From the NCBI GenBank assembly GCA_963680875.1, contig OY804589.1:27082353-27146352 (forward strand): a DNA stretch of 64,000 bases, in the 5' to 3' direction. Positions 12,028-24,606 of the stretch are shown in pieces. Made by a program: the position numbers and the translations under genes. The first letter of the stretch is position 1; each line of letters opens with the position of its first letter. The notes under the pieces were generated by a model. The model had not been told where the DNA came from and did not search any database. It saw only the letters and a list, made by a program, of their open reading frames with translations. The DNA is from Bathymodiolus brooksi (taxonomy: Eukaryota; Mollusca; Bivalvia; Mytilida; Modiolidae).

Positions 12028-12136
12028 GTATGTATTAAATCAACACTTTATGTATTAAATCAACACTTTATGTATTAGATCAACACTTTATGTATTAGAT
12101 CAACAATTTATGTATTAAATCAACACTTTACATTGT
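12028..12136. repeat. Short tandem repeat at the intron 4 donor, ~21-22 bp unit
   Basis: About five copies of 'TATGTATTAAATCAACACTT' start at the donor itself. 'CAACAGTATGTATT' across the exon 4 junction resembles 'CAACACTTTATGTATT' in the units. Confidence 0.85.
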
Positions 12137-12452
12137 AAATAAAATGCACCCAATCCAATTTATTAAAGCTTGCAGTCTTAGCTGATGCATGAATAAACTG
12201 AAATCATGATTAAGTCGACATCTAGTATATGTCATATATCTGCAAATTTAACCTGTGTTATCAGATTACCTGTCTATTGTGTACAAAATATTGGTCCCAA
12301 AGCTATCCTGTTTAGACAGGTTTCTTTGTGTTGTATATATACTATCAATAATACTAAAATTATGTTCAATTATTAAATTATTCAATCTGTGATTTCTTTA
12401 ACCTCAATATTATTAAGAAAGTGTTTCATTTTTGTTATTAAGTATTACATTT

Positions 12453-12797
12453 TTGGCTCGCCTCAAGTGCAGTAGATTGTGGGTTCGAGCCCTGATTGGG
12501 TCAAACCAAAGAATATAAAATATGTCTTTGTTGCTTCTTCGGTAAGCACACATCTTTAAGGAGAAAGAGCAAAGACTGGTTGCCTTGGAATCAGAATAAT
12601 GTGTCTGAGTGGAGCAACATGTCTATCCCCGGACTGTTGTTTCAGTGAGCTAGCACTATAAAAATCCAGCTAATCGTGTTGGTCTAGTACAAAGTGGACC
12701 TCATCATTATTTCATTGAAAATTAACTTGTTCTCGCCATGATATACAGCATCTGAAAAATTGCTGAGTTGGCATTAAACAACAATCACTCGCACACT
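12453..12797 (+). mobile_element. SINE family B copy
   Basis: The head has box B 'GGGTTCGAGCCC'. The body includes 'TGTTGTTTCAGTGAGCTAGC' and 'GTGTTGGTCTAGTACAAAG'. The tail is 'TTGGCATTAAACAACAATCA' followed by CTCNCAC repeats. The extreme 5' end is truncated. Confidence 0.75.
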
Positions 12798-12916
12798 CTT
12801 CCATTTAACATATGTAAAATTACACTTTTTTTATGATGGTTAATTTTTTTTGTATGCTCATAATACTAATTGTTGTTTGTCTTGCTGAAACAATGTTTGG
12901 TTTACAATACTCAAGG

Positions 12917-13135
12917 TACCATAATGCATTAAATATTAAATCTACACTTTACTGAACATCGATTCATAACTGTCGTCTGCTCTTTATTATAAGATGTCAT
13001 TTTCCATTTGGGAACAAGACATCATAATGCATTAAATATTAAATCTACACTTTCCTGAACATGGATTCATAACTGTCGTCTGCTGTTTAATATATTTAAT
13101 GCCATTTTCCATTCTGGAACAAGACATCTGATAAT
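12917..13135. repeat. Tandem duplication, ~110 bp x 2
   Basis: 'CATAATGCATTAAATATTAA' through 'GGAACAAGACATC' occurs twice in a row with few differences. Confidence 0.8.
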
Positions 13136-13457
13136 TGTTGTCAATGAGCAAAACGAAATTAAAAAAATACTATTGGGAGAGGCAATAATCATTTTCAAAA
13201 AATGTTTTGCAGAATCTCAGGGACTTTAATGGTGGTGTGACAACTATAAAATGGATTATTTATATGGACACTTTTGAATTCTTGATGCAGATGAAATAAA
13301 GTTCAGGAAATGTTTTAAAACTTCTTTGCTGCCATATAGATCCAAATTGAAACCAGAACACTTCCTAGTGACATACAAAATTCAGTGAAATTTATGAATA
13401 TTTACCATATATGGTATTGGTCAATTATTTACATATAAGTTAAATATTTTTTTGCAG

Positions 13458-13527
13458 ATAAAGTAACAGACACTAATCAAGGACTATGTGAAGATTGTCC
13501 TGCTGGGAAACAGTGTGTAAACCCCAC
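13458..13527 (+). CDS. Exon 5 (short, 70 nt)
   Basis: The acceptor is TTTTTTGCAG and the donor GTAAGT. It starts in phase 1 and ends in phase 2. It encodes NKVTDTNQGL then CEDCPAGKQCVNP. It is the shortest exon in the window. Degenerate copies of its 3' end recur four or five times in the next intron. Confidence 0.88.
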
Positions 13528-14130
13528 GTAAGTCACATGACATCACATAAGTCACATGGCACAATGTAAGTCACATGACACCACTTAAGACACAAATATG
13601 TCTACATCCACTTCTGTTTTGTTGTAATTTTTCTGTAGAGAAAGTGTGCAACCCCATGCAAGTCACATGTCACCATGTCAGTCACATGACACCATGTAAG
13701 TCACATGACACCACTTAAGACACAAATATGTCTACAACCACTTCTGTTTTATTGTAAATTTTCTGTAGAGAAAGTGTGCAACCCCATGCAAGTCACATGT
13801 CACCATGTCAGTCACATGGCACCACTTCAGACAAACATTTCTACAACCTCTTCTGTTTTATTGTAATTGTACTGCAGGAAAAGTGCACAAACCCCACATA
13901 CGTAACACTATGCCATGTAAGTCACAAACATTTTATTCTACAACCACTTCTGTATTATTGTAATTGTTCTGCAGGAAAAGTGCACAAACCCCACATACGT
14001 AACACGACACCATGTAAGTCACATGAGACCACATAAGCTACACATGTTTTTACATTCATTCCTGTTTTAGTTTAATTATCCTGCAGGGAAACAGTACACA
14101 AACCCCATGCAAGTCACACGACAAAATGTA
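13528..14130 (+). repeat. Tandem copies of the exon 5 3' end plus donor
   Basis: Exon 5 ends 'GGGAAACAGTGTGTAAACCC' then 'CAC|GTAAGTCACATG'. Related blocks start near 13632, 13762, 13872, 13973 and 14080. The last reads 'GGGAAACAGTACACAAACCC' then 'CATGCAAGTCACACG'. Several copies have gained an upstream CTGCAG, and their donors have drifted to GCAAGT or CGTAAC. They are noncoding decayed copies. Confidence 0.75.
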
Positions 14131-14296
14131 ATGAGAGTGATCAGAATTTCAGCTCCATGGCAACCAGGAATTTATATTTTTTTATTTTGTTTGTCTACGT
14201 TCTGTGTTTAGCACCCAATGTTGCCTGTCTCTGATGGATAATCCATTTATGATTGCCCCCTTGTTTTTCTCTGTTGTCTTATAACTAGAAAATATA

Positions 14297-14600
14297 TGGT
14301 ATGTCACCACATTGTTGTTGACAAATGAAATTTAAATTTTTTTAAAAACACAGCGAAAAGAACAAGAGTTTATTGTCTACACTTTCACACCCACCCTTCA
14401 CTGAAAATTTAAAAAATACTATAGTGAAATCTGTCTAAACCTGAATGGTATATCACCACTGTTGTTGACAAATGAAATTTAATAAAAAAAAAAATTAAAA
14501 AAATTAAGTGCAGCAAAAAGAACAAGAGTTGTTTGTCTACCATTTCACCCCCACTCCTCCCCAGGAATAAAAAAACTACAGTGAAACTTGTCTAAACCGA
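14297..14600. repeat. Tandem duplication, ~150 bp x 2
   Basis: 'TTGTTGACAAATGAAATTTA' and 'AAAGAACAAGAGTT' blocks occur in both halves (14297-14444 and 14445-14600). Confidence 0.7.
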
Positions 14601-14675
14601 TGGAAATCTTTACCTGTCTATACAGAACACAATAGTTGTTCCCAAGGAGGTTTAATTTAGACCGGTTTCACTGTA
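14577..14675. mobile_element. Short TIR element (MITE), 99 bp
   Basis: The left arm 'TACAGTGAAACTTGTCTAAA' is mirrored by 'TTTAGACCGGTTTCACTGTA'. It ends 18 nt before exon 6. A related pair of ends lies at 36808-36987. Confidence 0.65.
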
Positions 14676-14693
14676 TTTGTATATTTTTTTCAG

Positions 14694-14815
14694 ATTAAAA
14701 CCAACAGATTGTAGTTCAGGAGAATATGCCACAGTAGGAGCAGCTGTGTGTACCACATGTCCAGCAGGGAGTTACTGTGCTTCTACCACTGCTTCCCCAG
14801 TAGTCTGTCCTGCAA
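14694..14815 (+). CDS. Exon 6
   Basis: The acceptor is ATTTTTTTCAG and the donor GTAAGT. It starts in phase 2 and ends in phase 1. It encodes CSSGEYATVGAAVC, CTTCPAGSYCAS and VVCPA. A short terminal-inverted-repeat element ends about 18 nt before the exon. Confidence 0.9.
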
Positions 14816-14821
14816 GTAAGT

Positions 14822-15159
14822 ATGACCGCATCGGTGACATAATGGTTAGCATGCTCGCCTCGAGAGCGGTAGACCGTGGCTTCGAGCCCCGGTCGAGTCT
14901 GCTTCTTCGCTAAGCAAGCAGCATTAAGGAGAAAGAGCTAAGACTGGTTGGCTCAGAATCAGGATAATGTGTCCAAATGGGGCAACATGTCAATCAGCAG
15001 ACTGTTGTTTCAGTGAGCTAGCACTATAAAAGTCCAACTAAGCGTGTTGGTCTAGTACAAGCCAGACCTCATCATTATCTCATTGAATATTTACTTGTTC
15101 TCGCCATAATATAGCTGATAAATTGTTGAGTTGGCATTAAACAACAATCACTCGCTCAC
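14822..15159 (+). mobile_element. SINE family B copy (near full length)
   Basis: The tRNA-like head 'TAATGGTTAGCATGCTCGCC' carries box A, and 'GGCTTCGAGCCCC' box B. The body and the tail 'TTGGCATTAAACAACAATCA' match other copies. It begins about six bases after the exon 6 donor. Confidence 0.8.
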
Positions 15160-15456
15160 ATTTGGGAATACTACAAAGTAATGTTTTAAATGTTCATTTC
15201 ATTTTGCAGATAACTGAACCATTAACAATTACAAGTCTGGCATTGTATGCTTTAGTAAATTTCAGTAAATGATAATGTATAAAAATTGCCATCTTCTGCC
15301 AATATTAGATTTAGTTTGGGTCTCAATCTTTGAAAATTCAGGTGTAAAAAAAGAAACATTATTCCTCCTTTGCTTGTTTATGTTTGATATGCTAAATTAA
15401 GACGAATTGCAAAAAGTGCTATTTTCAATTGGACCTGGATTTAGTTCAATGTCGAA
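15160..15456. other. Intron 6, unannotated part
   Basis: No exon or element recognised. Confidence 0.45.
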
Positions 15457-15615
15457 ATGACCACTGACCTGCCGCAAATCACTGACAAACTTAATCACAT
15501 AATGTTTTATCGAGTACACCTCACCTCAGTGGGGTTCGAACTCACAACGTTTGTGGTGATAGGGACTGATTGCATAGGTAGTTGTAAATCCAACTACCAT
15601 ACGATCACGATCAAT
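15457..15615 (-). mobile_element. SINE family A fragment, inverted
   Basis: The reverse complement carries 'GTAGTTGGATTTACAACTAC', 'GAGTTCGAACCCC' (box B) and the middle block. The tail is missing. Confidence 0.65.
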
Positions 15616-15810
15616 CAACGAGAGCATCTAGTGCATATTAGAAAAAAAATATTACATATATTATTTACCTGCATGCCTAGATGATAGTGCACGATTAAAT
15701 TTGTCAACTCATGTTCTAAATTGGTGTGCAGGAAGTATGATATAAAAATCAAGGTAGGATCATGCTTGACTGTACCTTTATAAAAAGTAACATATTTAAA
15801 CATTTTTCAG

Positions 15811-15927
15811 ACCAGTATTCATACGCAGGAGCCACAGCGTGTACGGACTGTCCAGCAGGTTATAGTTGTGCCTCTGCATCAGTGGCACCTGTTCTATGTG
15901 CTCTGGGAGAATACAGTGCGGCTGCTT
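15811..15927 (+). CDS. Exon 7
   Basis: The acceptor is CATTTTTCAG and the donor GTAAGT. It is a 1-1 exon encoding YSYAGATACTDCPAGYSC, then VLCALGEYSAAA. It is followed by the longest intron in the window (9,705 bp). Confidence 0.9.
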
Positions 15928-15948
15928 GTAAGTATACCACATTTATTA

Positions 15949-16245
15949 TACCCCCACCTATGACGAAGGGGGCATTCAAATTGACGTCTCCTTCCTTATG
16001 GGGATGACATATTGTTTTCATCTTGTCTGTTCATCCATCCATCCTTGTGTCCGTCTGTCACAATAGCTGGTACCCAAATTGCTATATTTTACATAGGAAT
16101 GTGTGCTTGATTATTACCAAATGGAGATTTGCATGTCATTACGGCAGTTTGATCTGACCATTTGAAAAAGGAATTGTTATAGCGAAGTTACGTCTCCTTC
16201 CTTCTGGGGAGCAGACGACACAATTTGAAATTTTTAAAAGAAATT
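15949..16245 (+). repeat. Dispersed 'TTATACCCCCAC' element, left flank of the 43-bp array
   Basis: It contains 'GGGGATGACATATTGTTTTC', 'TCCTTGTGTCCGTCTGTCAC' and 'TATATTTTACAT', which reappear on the right side of the array at 24358-24455. Confidence 0.7.
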
Positions 16246-16310
16246 GGTTTATATACAAAAATATAATTTGATAGCAAATGTTCTAAATATATGGTTTTAT
16301 CCTTTTAATG

Positions 16311-19300
16311 TTTCTTTTATTTGTACATATAACACGTTTGTTTTACAGACAAGAGTGTTTTATTTGTACATATAACACGTTTGTTTTACAGACAAGAGTG
16401 TTTTATTTGTACATATAACACGTTTGTTTTACAGACAAGAGTGTTTTATTTGTACATATAACACGTTTGTTTTACAGACAAGAGTGTTTTATTTGTACAT
16501 ATAACACGTTTGTTTTACAGACAAGAGTGTTTTATTTGTACATATAACACGTTTGTTTTACAGACAAGAATGATTTATTTGTACATATAACACGTTTGTT
16601 TTATAGACAAGTATGTTTTATTTGTACATATAACACGTTTGTTTTACAGACAAGAATGTTTTATTTGTACATATAAACCGTTTGTTTTTATGGACAAGAA
16701 TGTTTTATTTGTACATATAAACCGTTTGTTTTACAGACAAGAATGTTTTATTTGTACATATAACACGTTTGTTTTATAGACAAGTATGTTTTATTTGTAC
16801 ATATAACACGTTTGTTTTACAGACAAGAGTGTTTTATTTGTACATATAAACCGTTTGTTTTACAGACAAGAATGTTTTATTTGTACATATAACACGTTTG
16901 TTTTACAGACAAGAGTGTTTTATTTGTACATATAACACGTTTGTTTTACAGACAAGAATGTTTTATTTGTACATATAACACGTTTGTTTTATAGACAAGT
17001 ATGTTTTATTTGTACATATAACACGTTTGTTTTACAGACAAGAATGTTTTATTTGTACATATAAACCGTTTGTTTTTATGGACAAGAATGTTTTATTTGT
17101 ACATATAAACCGTTTGTTTTACAGACAAGAATGTTTTATTTGTACATATAACACGTTTGTTTTACAGACAAGAGTGTTTTATTTGTACATATAAACCGTT
17201 TGTTTTACAGACAAGAATGTTTTATTTGTACATATAACACGTTTGTTTTATAGACAAGTATGTTTTATTTGTACATATAACACGTTTGTTTTACAGACAA
17301 GTATGTTTTATTTGTACATATAACACGTTTGTTTTACAGACAAGAGTGTTTTATTTGTACATATAAACCGTTTGTTTTACAGACATGAATGTTTTATTTG
17401 TACATATAACACGTTTGTTTTATAGACAAGTATGTTTTATTTGTACATATAACACGTTTGTTTTACAGACAAGAATGTTTTATTTGTACATATAAACCGT
17501 TTGTTTTTATGGACAAGAATGTTTTATTTGTACATATAAACCGTTTGTTTTACAGACAAGAATGTTTTATTTGTACATATAACACGTTTGTTTTATAGAC
17601 AAGTATGTTTTATTTGTACATATAACACGTTTGTTTTACAGACAAGAATGTTTTATTTGTACATATAAACTGTTTGTTTTTATGGACAAGAATGTTTTAT
17701 TTGTACATATAACACGTTTGTTTTACAGACAAGAATGTTTTATTTGTACATATAAACCGTTTGTTTTTATGGACAAGAATGTTTTATTTGTACATATAAA
17801 CCGTTTGTTTTTATGGACAAGAATGTTTTATTTGTACATATAAACCGTTTGTTTTTATGGACAAGAATGTTTTATTTGTACATATAAACCGTTTGTTTTA
17901 CAGACAAGAATGTTTTATTTGTACATATAAACCGTTTGTTTTACAGACAAGAATGTTTTATTTGTACATATAAACCGTTTGTTTTTATGGACAAGAGTGT
18001 TTTATTTGTACATATAAACCGTTTGTTTTACAGACAAGAATGTTTTATTTGTACATATAAACCTTTTGTTTTACAGACAAGAATGTTTTATTTGTACATA
18101 TAAACCGTTTGTTTTACAGACAAGAATGTTTTATTTGTACATATAAACCGTTTGTTTTACAGACAAGAATGTTTTATTTGTACATATAAACCGTTTGTTT
18201 TACAGACAAGAATGTTTTATTTGTACATATAAACCGTTTGTTTTTATGGACAAGAGTGTTTTATTTGTACATATAAACCGTTTGTTTTATAGACAAGAAT
18301 GTTTTATTTGTACATATAAACCTTTTGTTTTACAGACAAGAATGTTTTATTTGTACATATAAACCGTTTGTTTTTATGGACAAGAATGTTTTATTTGTAC
18401 ATATAAACCGTTCGTTTTTATGGACAAGAATGTTTTATTTGTACATATAAACCGTTTGTTTTTATGGACGAGAATGTTTTATTTGTACATATAAACCGTT
18501 TGTTTTTATGGACAAGAATGTTTTATTTGTACATATAAACCGTTTGTTTTACAGACAAGAATGTTTTATTTGTACATATAAACCGTTTGTTTTACAGACA
18601 AGAATGTTTTATTTGTACATATAAACCGTTTGTTTTACAGACAAGAATGTTTTATTTGTACATATAAACCGTTTGTTTTTATGGACAAGAGTGTTTTATT
18701 TGTACATATAAACCGTTCGTTTTTATGGACAAGAATGTTTTATTTGTACATATAAACCGTTTGTTTTACAGACAAGAATGTTTTATTTGTACATATAAAC
18801 CGTTTGTTTTACAGACAAGAATGTTTTATTTGTACATATAAACCGTTTGTTTTACAGACAAGAATGTTTTATTTGTACATATAAACCGTTTGTTTTTATG
18901 GACAAGAGTGTTTTATTTGTACATATAAACCTTTTGTTTTACAGACAAGAATGTTTTATTTGTACATATAAACCGTTTGTTTTTATGGACAAGAGTGTTT
19001 TATTTGTACATATAAACCGTTCGTTTTTATGGACAAGAATGTTTTATTTGTACATATAAACCGTTTGTTTTTATGGACAAGAATGTTTTATTTGTACATA
19101 TAAACCGTTTGTTTTTATGGACAAGAATGTTTTATTTGTACATATAAACCGTTTGTTTTACAGACAAGAATGTTTTATTTGTACATATAAACCGTTTGTT
19201 TTACAGACAAGAATGTTTTATTTGTACATATAAACCGTTTGTTTTACAGACAAGAATGTTTTATTTGTACATATAAACCGTTTGCTTTACAGACAAGAAT

Positions 19301-22300
19301 GTTTTATTTGTACATATAAACCGTTTGTTTTACAGACAAGAATGTTTTATTTGTACATATAAACCGTTTGCTTTACAGACAAGAATGTTTTATTTGTACA
19401 TATAAACCTTTTGTTTTACAGACAAGAATGTTTTATTTGTACATATAAACCGTTTGTTTTACAGACAAGAGTGTTTTATTTGTACATATAAACCTTTTGT
19501 TTTACAGACAAGAATGTTTTATTTGTACATATAAACCGTTTGCTTTACAGACAAGAATGTTTTATTTGTACATATAAACCGTTTGTTTTACAGACAAGAA
19601 TGTTTTATTTGTACATATAAACCGTTTGCTTTACAGACAAGAATGTTTTATTTGTACATATAAACCTTTTGTTTTACAGACAAGAATGTTTTATTTGTAC
19701 ATATAAACCGTTTGTTTTACAGACAAGAGTGTTTTATTTGTACATATAAACCTTTTGTTTTACAGACAAGAATGTTTTATTTGTACATATAAACCGTTTG
19801 TTTTACAGACAAGAATGTTTTATTTGTACATATAAACCGTTTGCTTTACAGACAAGAATGTTTTATTTGTACATATAAACCGTTTGTTTTACAGACAAGA
19901 ATGTTTTATTTGTACATATAAACCGTTTGCTTTACAGACAAGAATGTTTTATTTGTACATATAAACCTTTTGTTTTACAGACAAGAATGTTTTATTTGTA
20001 CATATAAACCTTTTGTTTTACAGACAAGAGTGTTTTATTTGTACATATAAACCGTTTGTTTTTATGGAGAAGAGTGTTTTATTTGTACATATAAACCTTT
20101 TGTTTTACAGACAAGAATGTTTTATTTGTACATATAAACCGTTTGTTTTACAGACAAGAATGTTTTATTTGTACATATAAACCGTTTGTTTTTATGGACA
20201 AGAGTGTTTTATTTGTACATATAAACCGTTTGTTTTACAGACAAGAATGTTTTATTTGTACATATAAACCGTTTGCTTTACAGACAAGAATGTTTTATTT
20301 GTACATATAAACCTTTTGTTTTACAGACAAGAATGTTTTATTTGTACATATAAACCGTTTGTTTTTATGGACAAGAATGTTTTATTTGTACATATAAACC
20401 GTTCGTTTTTATGGACAAGAATGTTTTATTTGTACATATAAACCGTTTGTTTTTATGGACAAGAATGTTTTATTTGTACATATAAACCGTTTGTTTTTAT
20501 GGACAAGAATGTTTTATTTGTACATATAAACCGTTTGTTTTTATGGACAAGAATTATTTATTTGTACATATAAACCGTTTGTTTTTATGGACAAGAATGT
20601 TTTATTTGTACATATAAACCGTTTGTTTTTATGGACAAGAATGTTTTATTTGTACATATAAACCGTTTGTTTTTATGGACAAGAATGTTTTATTTGTACA
20701 TATAAACCGTTTGTTTTTATGGACAAGAATGTTTTATTTGTACATATAAACCGTTTGTTTTTATGGACAAGAATGTTTTATTTGTACATATAAACCGTTT
20801 GTTTTACAGACAAGAATGTTTTATTTGTACATATAAACCGTTTGTTTTACAGACAAGAATGTTTTATTTGTACATATAAACCGTTTGTTTTACAGACAAG
20901 AATGTTTTATTTGTACATATAAACCGTTTGCTTTACAGACAAGAATGTTTTATTTGTACATATAAACCGTTTGTTTTACAGACAAGAATGTTTTATTTGT
21001 ACATATAAACCGTTTGCTTTACAGACAAGAATGTTTTATTTGTACATATAAACCTTTTGTTTTACAGACAAGAATGTTTTATTTGTACATATAAACCGTT
21101 TGTTTTTATGGACAAGAGTGTTTTATTTGTACATATAAACCGTTTGTTTTTATGGACAAGAGTGTTTTATTTGTACATATAAACCGTTTGTTTTACAGAC
21201 AAGAATGTTTTATTTGTACATATAAACCGTTTGCTTTACAGACAAGAATGTTTTATTTGTACATATAAACCTTTTGTTTTACAGACAAGAATGTTTTATT
21301 TGTACATATAAACCGTTTGTTTTTATGGACAAGAATGTTTTATTTGTACATATAAACCGTTCGTTTTTATGGACAAGAATGTTTTATTTGTACATATAAA
21401 CCGTTTGTTTTTATGGACAAGAATGTTTTATTTGTACATATAAACCGTTTGTTTTTATGGACAAGAATGTTTTATTTGTACATATAAACCGTTTGTTTTA
21501 CAGACAAGAATGTTTTATTTGTACATATAAACCGTTTGTTTTACAGACAAGAATGTTTTATTTGTACATATAAACCGTTTGTTTTTATGGACAAGAGTGT
21601 TTTATTTGTACATATAAACCGTTTGTTTTACAGACAAGAATGTTTTATTTGTACATATAAACCTTTTGTTTTACAGACAAGAATGTTTTATTTGTACATA
21701 TAAACCGTTTGTTTTACAGACAAGAATGTTTTATTTGTACATATAAACCGTTTGTTTTACAGACAAGAATGTTTTATTTGTACATATAAACCGTTTGTTT
21801 TACAGACAAGAATGTTTTATTTGTACATATAAACCGTTTGTTTTTATGGACAAGAGTGTTTTATTTGTACATATAAACCGTTTGTTTTATAGACAAGAAT
21901 GTTTTATTTGTACATATAAACCTTTTGTTTTACAGACAAGAATGTTTTATTTGTACATATAAACCGTTTGTTTTTATGGACAAGAATGTTTTATTTGTAC
22001 ATATAAACCGTTCGTTTTTATGGACAAGAATGTTTTATTTGTACATATAAACCGTTTGTTTTTATGGACAAGAATGTTTTATTTGTACATATAAACCGTT
22101 TGTTTTTATGGACAAGAATGTTTTATTTGTACATATAAACCGTTTGTTTTACAGACAAGAATGTTTTATTTGTACATATAAACCGTTTGTTTTACAGACA
22201 AGAATGTTTTATTTGTACATATAAACCGTTTGTTTTTATGGACAAGAGTGTTTTATTTGTACATATAAACCATTTGTTTTACAGACAAGAGTGTTTTATT

Positions 22301-24249
22301 TGTACATATAACACGTTTGTTTTACAGACAAGAATGTTTTATTTGTACATATAACCCGTTTGTTTTACAGACAAGAGTGTTTTATTTGTACATATAAACC
22401 GTTTGTTTTTATGGACAAGAATGTTTTATTTGTACATATAAACCGTTTGTTTTTATGGACAAGAATGTTTTATTTGTACATATAAACCGTTTGTTTTTAT
22501 GGACAAGAATGTTTTATTTGTACATATAAACCGTTTGTTTTTATGGACAAGAATGTTTTATTTGTACATATAAACCGTTTGTTTTACAGACAAGAGTGTT
22601 TTATTTGTACATATAACACGTTTGTTTTACAGACAAGAATGTTTTATTTGTACATATAACCCGTTTGTTTTACAGACAAGAGTGTTTTATTTGTACATAT
22701 AAACCGTTTGTTTTTATGGACAAGAATGTTTTATTTGTACATATAAACCGTTTGTTTTTATGGACAAGAATGTTTTATTTGTACATATAAACCGTTTGTT
22801 TTTATGGACAAGAATGTTTTATTTGTACATATAAACCGTTTGTTTTTATGGACAAGAATGTTTTATTTGTACATATAAACCGTTTGTTTTTATGGACAAG
22901 AATGTTTTATTTGTACATATAAACCGTTTGTTTTTATGGACAAGAATGTTTTATTTGTACATATAAACCGTTTGTTTTACAGACAAGAATGTTTTATTTG
23001 TACATATAAACCGTTTGTTTTACAGACAAGAATGTTTTATTTGTACATATAAACCGTTTGTTTTACAGACAAGAATGTTTTATTTGTACATATAAACCGT
23101 TTGCTTTACAGACAAGAATGTTTTATTTGTACATATAAACCGTTTGTTTTACAGACAAGAATGTTTTATTTGTACATATAAACCGTTTGCTTTACAGACA
23201 AGAGTGTTTTATTTGTACATATAACACGTTTGCTTTACAGACAAGAATGTTTTATTTGTACATATAACACGTTTGCTTTACAGACAAGAATGTTTTATTT
23301 GTACATATAACACGTTTGCTTTACAGACAAGAATGTTTTATTTGTACATATAAACCGTTTGCTTTACAGACAAGAATGTTTTATTTGTACATATAAACCG
23401 TTTGCTTTACAGACAAGAGTGTTTTATTTGTACATATAAACCGTTTGCTTTACAGACAAGAATGTTTTATTTGTACATATAAACCGTTTGCTTTACAGAC
23501 AAGAGTGTTTTATTTGTACATATAACACGTTTGCTTTACAGACAAGAATGTTTTATTTGTACATATAAACCGTTTGCTTTACAGACAAGAATGTTTTATT
23601 TGTACATATAAACCGTTTGCTTTACAGACAAGAGTGTTTTATTTGTACATATAACACGTTTGCTTTACAGACAAGAATGTTTTATTTGTACATATAACAC
23701 GTTTGCTTTACAGACAAGAATGTTTTATTTGTACATATAACACGTTTGCTTTACAGACAAGAATGTTTTATTTGTACATATAAACCGTTTGCTTTACAGA
23801 CAAGAATGTTTTATTTGTACATATAAACCGTTTGCTTTACAGACAAGAATGTTTTATTTGTACATATAAACCGTTTGCTTTACAGACAAGAATGTTTTAT
23901 TTGTACATATAAACCGTTTGCTTTACAGACAAGAGTGTTTTATTTGTACATATAACACGTTTGCTTTACAGACAAGAATGTTTTATTTGTACATATAACA
24001 CGTTTGCTTTACAGACAAGAATGTTTTATTTGTACATATAACACGTTTGTTTTACAGACAAGAGTGTTTTATTTGTACATATAACACGTTTGTTTTACAG
24101 ACAAGAGTGTTTTATTTGTACATATAAACCGTTTGTTTTTATGGACAAGAATGTTTTATTTGTACATATAAACCGTTTGTTTTACAGACAAGAATGTTTT
24201 ATTTGTACATATAAACCGTTTGTTTTTATGGACAAGAGTGTTTTATTTC
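16311..24249 (+). repeat. Giant intronic minisatellite, 43/44-bp unit, ~183 copies
   Basis: The unit is 'ACAAGAATGTTTTATTTGTA', then 'CATATAAACCGTTTGTTTTA', then CAG (43 bp). The main alternative ends 'GTTTGTTTTTATGG' (44 bp). Diagnostic variants (AACACG/AAACCG, GAATG/GAGTG, TTTGC, TTCG) recur in ordered blocks. The TTTTACAG units look like splice acceptors. Short open frames inside are products of the repeat and not genes. Confidence 0.97.
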
Positions 24250-24302
24250 TAAGGGTACAAACAAAATGTAGGTGTCTTAAGTTAGAAAATAAAAATTTTT
24301 AC

Positions 24303-24358
24303 ACCACGATATAGCTGAAATTCTGCTAAAGTTGGCATTAAACACCAATCAATCAATC
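24303..24358 (+). mobile_element. SINE tail fragment
   Basis: 'CACGATATAGCTGAAATTCT', 'GTTGGCATTAAACACC' and (AATC)n form the shared 3' tail alone. Confidence 0.6.
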
Positions 24359-24455
24359 CTTCTGGGGATGACATATTGTTTTCGTCTTTTCTGTCCATCC
24401 ATCCTTGTGTCCGTCTGTCACAATAGTTTGTACACAAAATGCCTATATTTTACAT
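24358..24455 (+). repeat. Right-flank copy of the array-bordering element
   Basis: 'GGGGATGACATATTGTTTTC', 'TCCTTGTGTCCGTCTGTCAC' and 'TATATTTTACAT' repeat the left flank (15998-16110) in direct orientation. Confidence 0.75.
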
Positions 24456-24495
24456 TGCAATTCCTCTAAACCTTCATGCTTGCTTATTCTTATTA

Positions 24496-24600
24496 GAGAG
24501 GGAGAGAAGAATGTGCAGGAGGGAGAAAAAAGAATGTGGGAGGAGGGAGAAAAAAAGAATGTGACAAGGAGGGGGAGAGAAGAATGTGGGAGGAGGGGTA
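24496..24600. repeat. Purine-only tandem repeat
   Basis: GGGAGAGAAGAATGTG and GGGAGAAAAAAGAATGTG units occur about four times. The plus strand is almost all purine. Confidence 0.8.
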
Positions 24601-24606
24601 GATGTA

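Noticed and set aside
14822..14900. Functional tRNA genes at the SINE heads (also 39132 and 39851)
   Set aside because: Box A and B are present, but each is continuous with a SINE body and the stems are poor.
17631..24314. Several 70-74 codon frames in the 43/44-bp array
   Set aside because: They are repeat-derived and end wherever the unit type changes.
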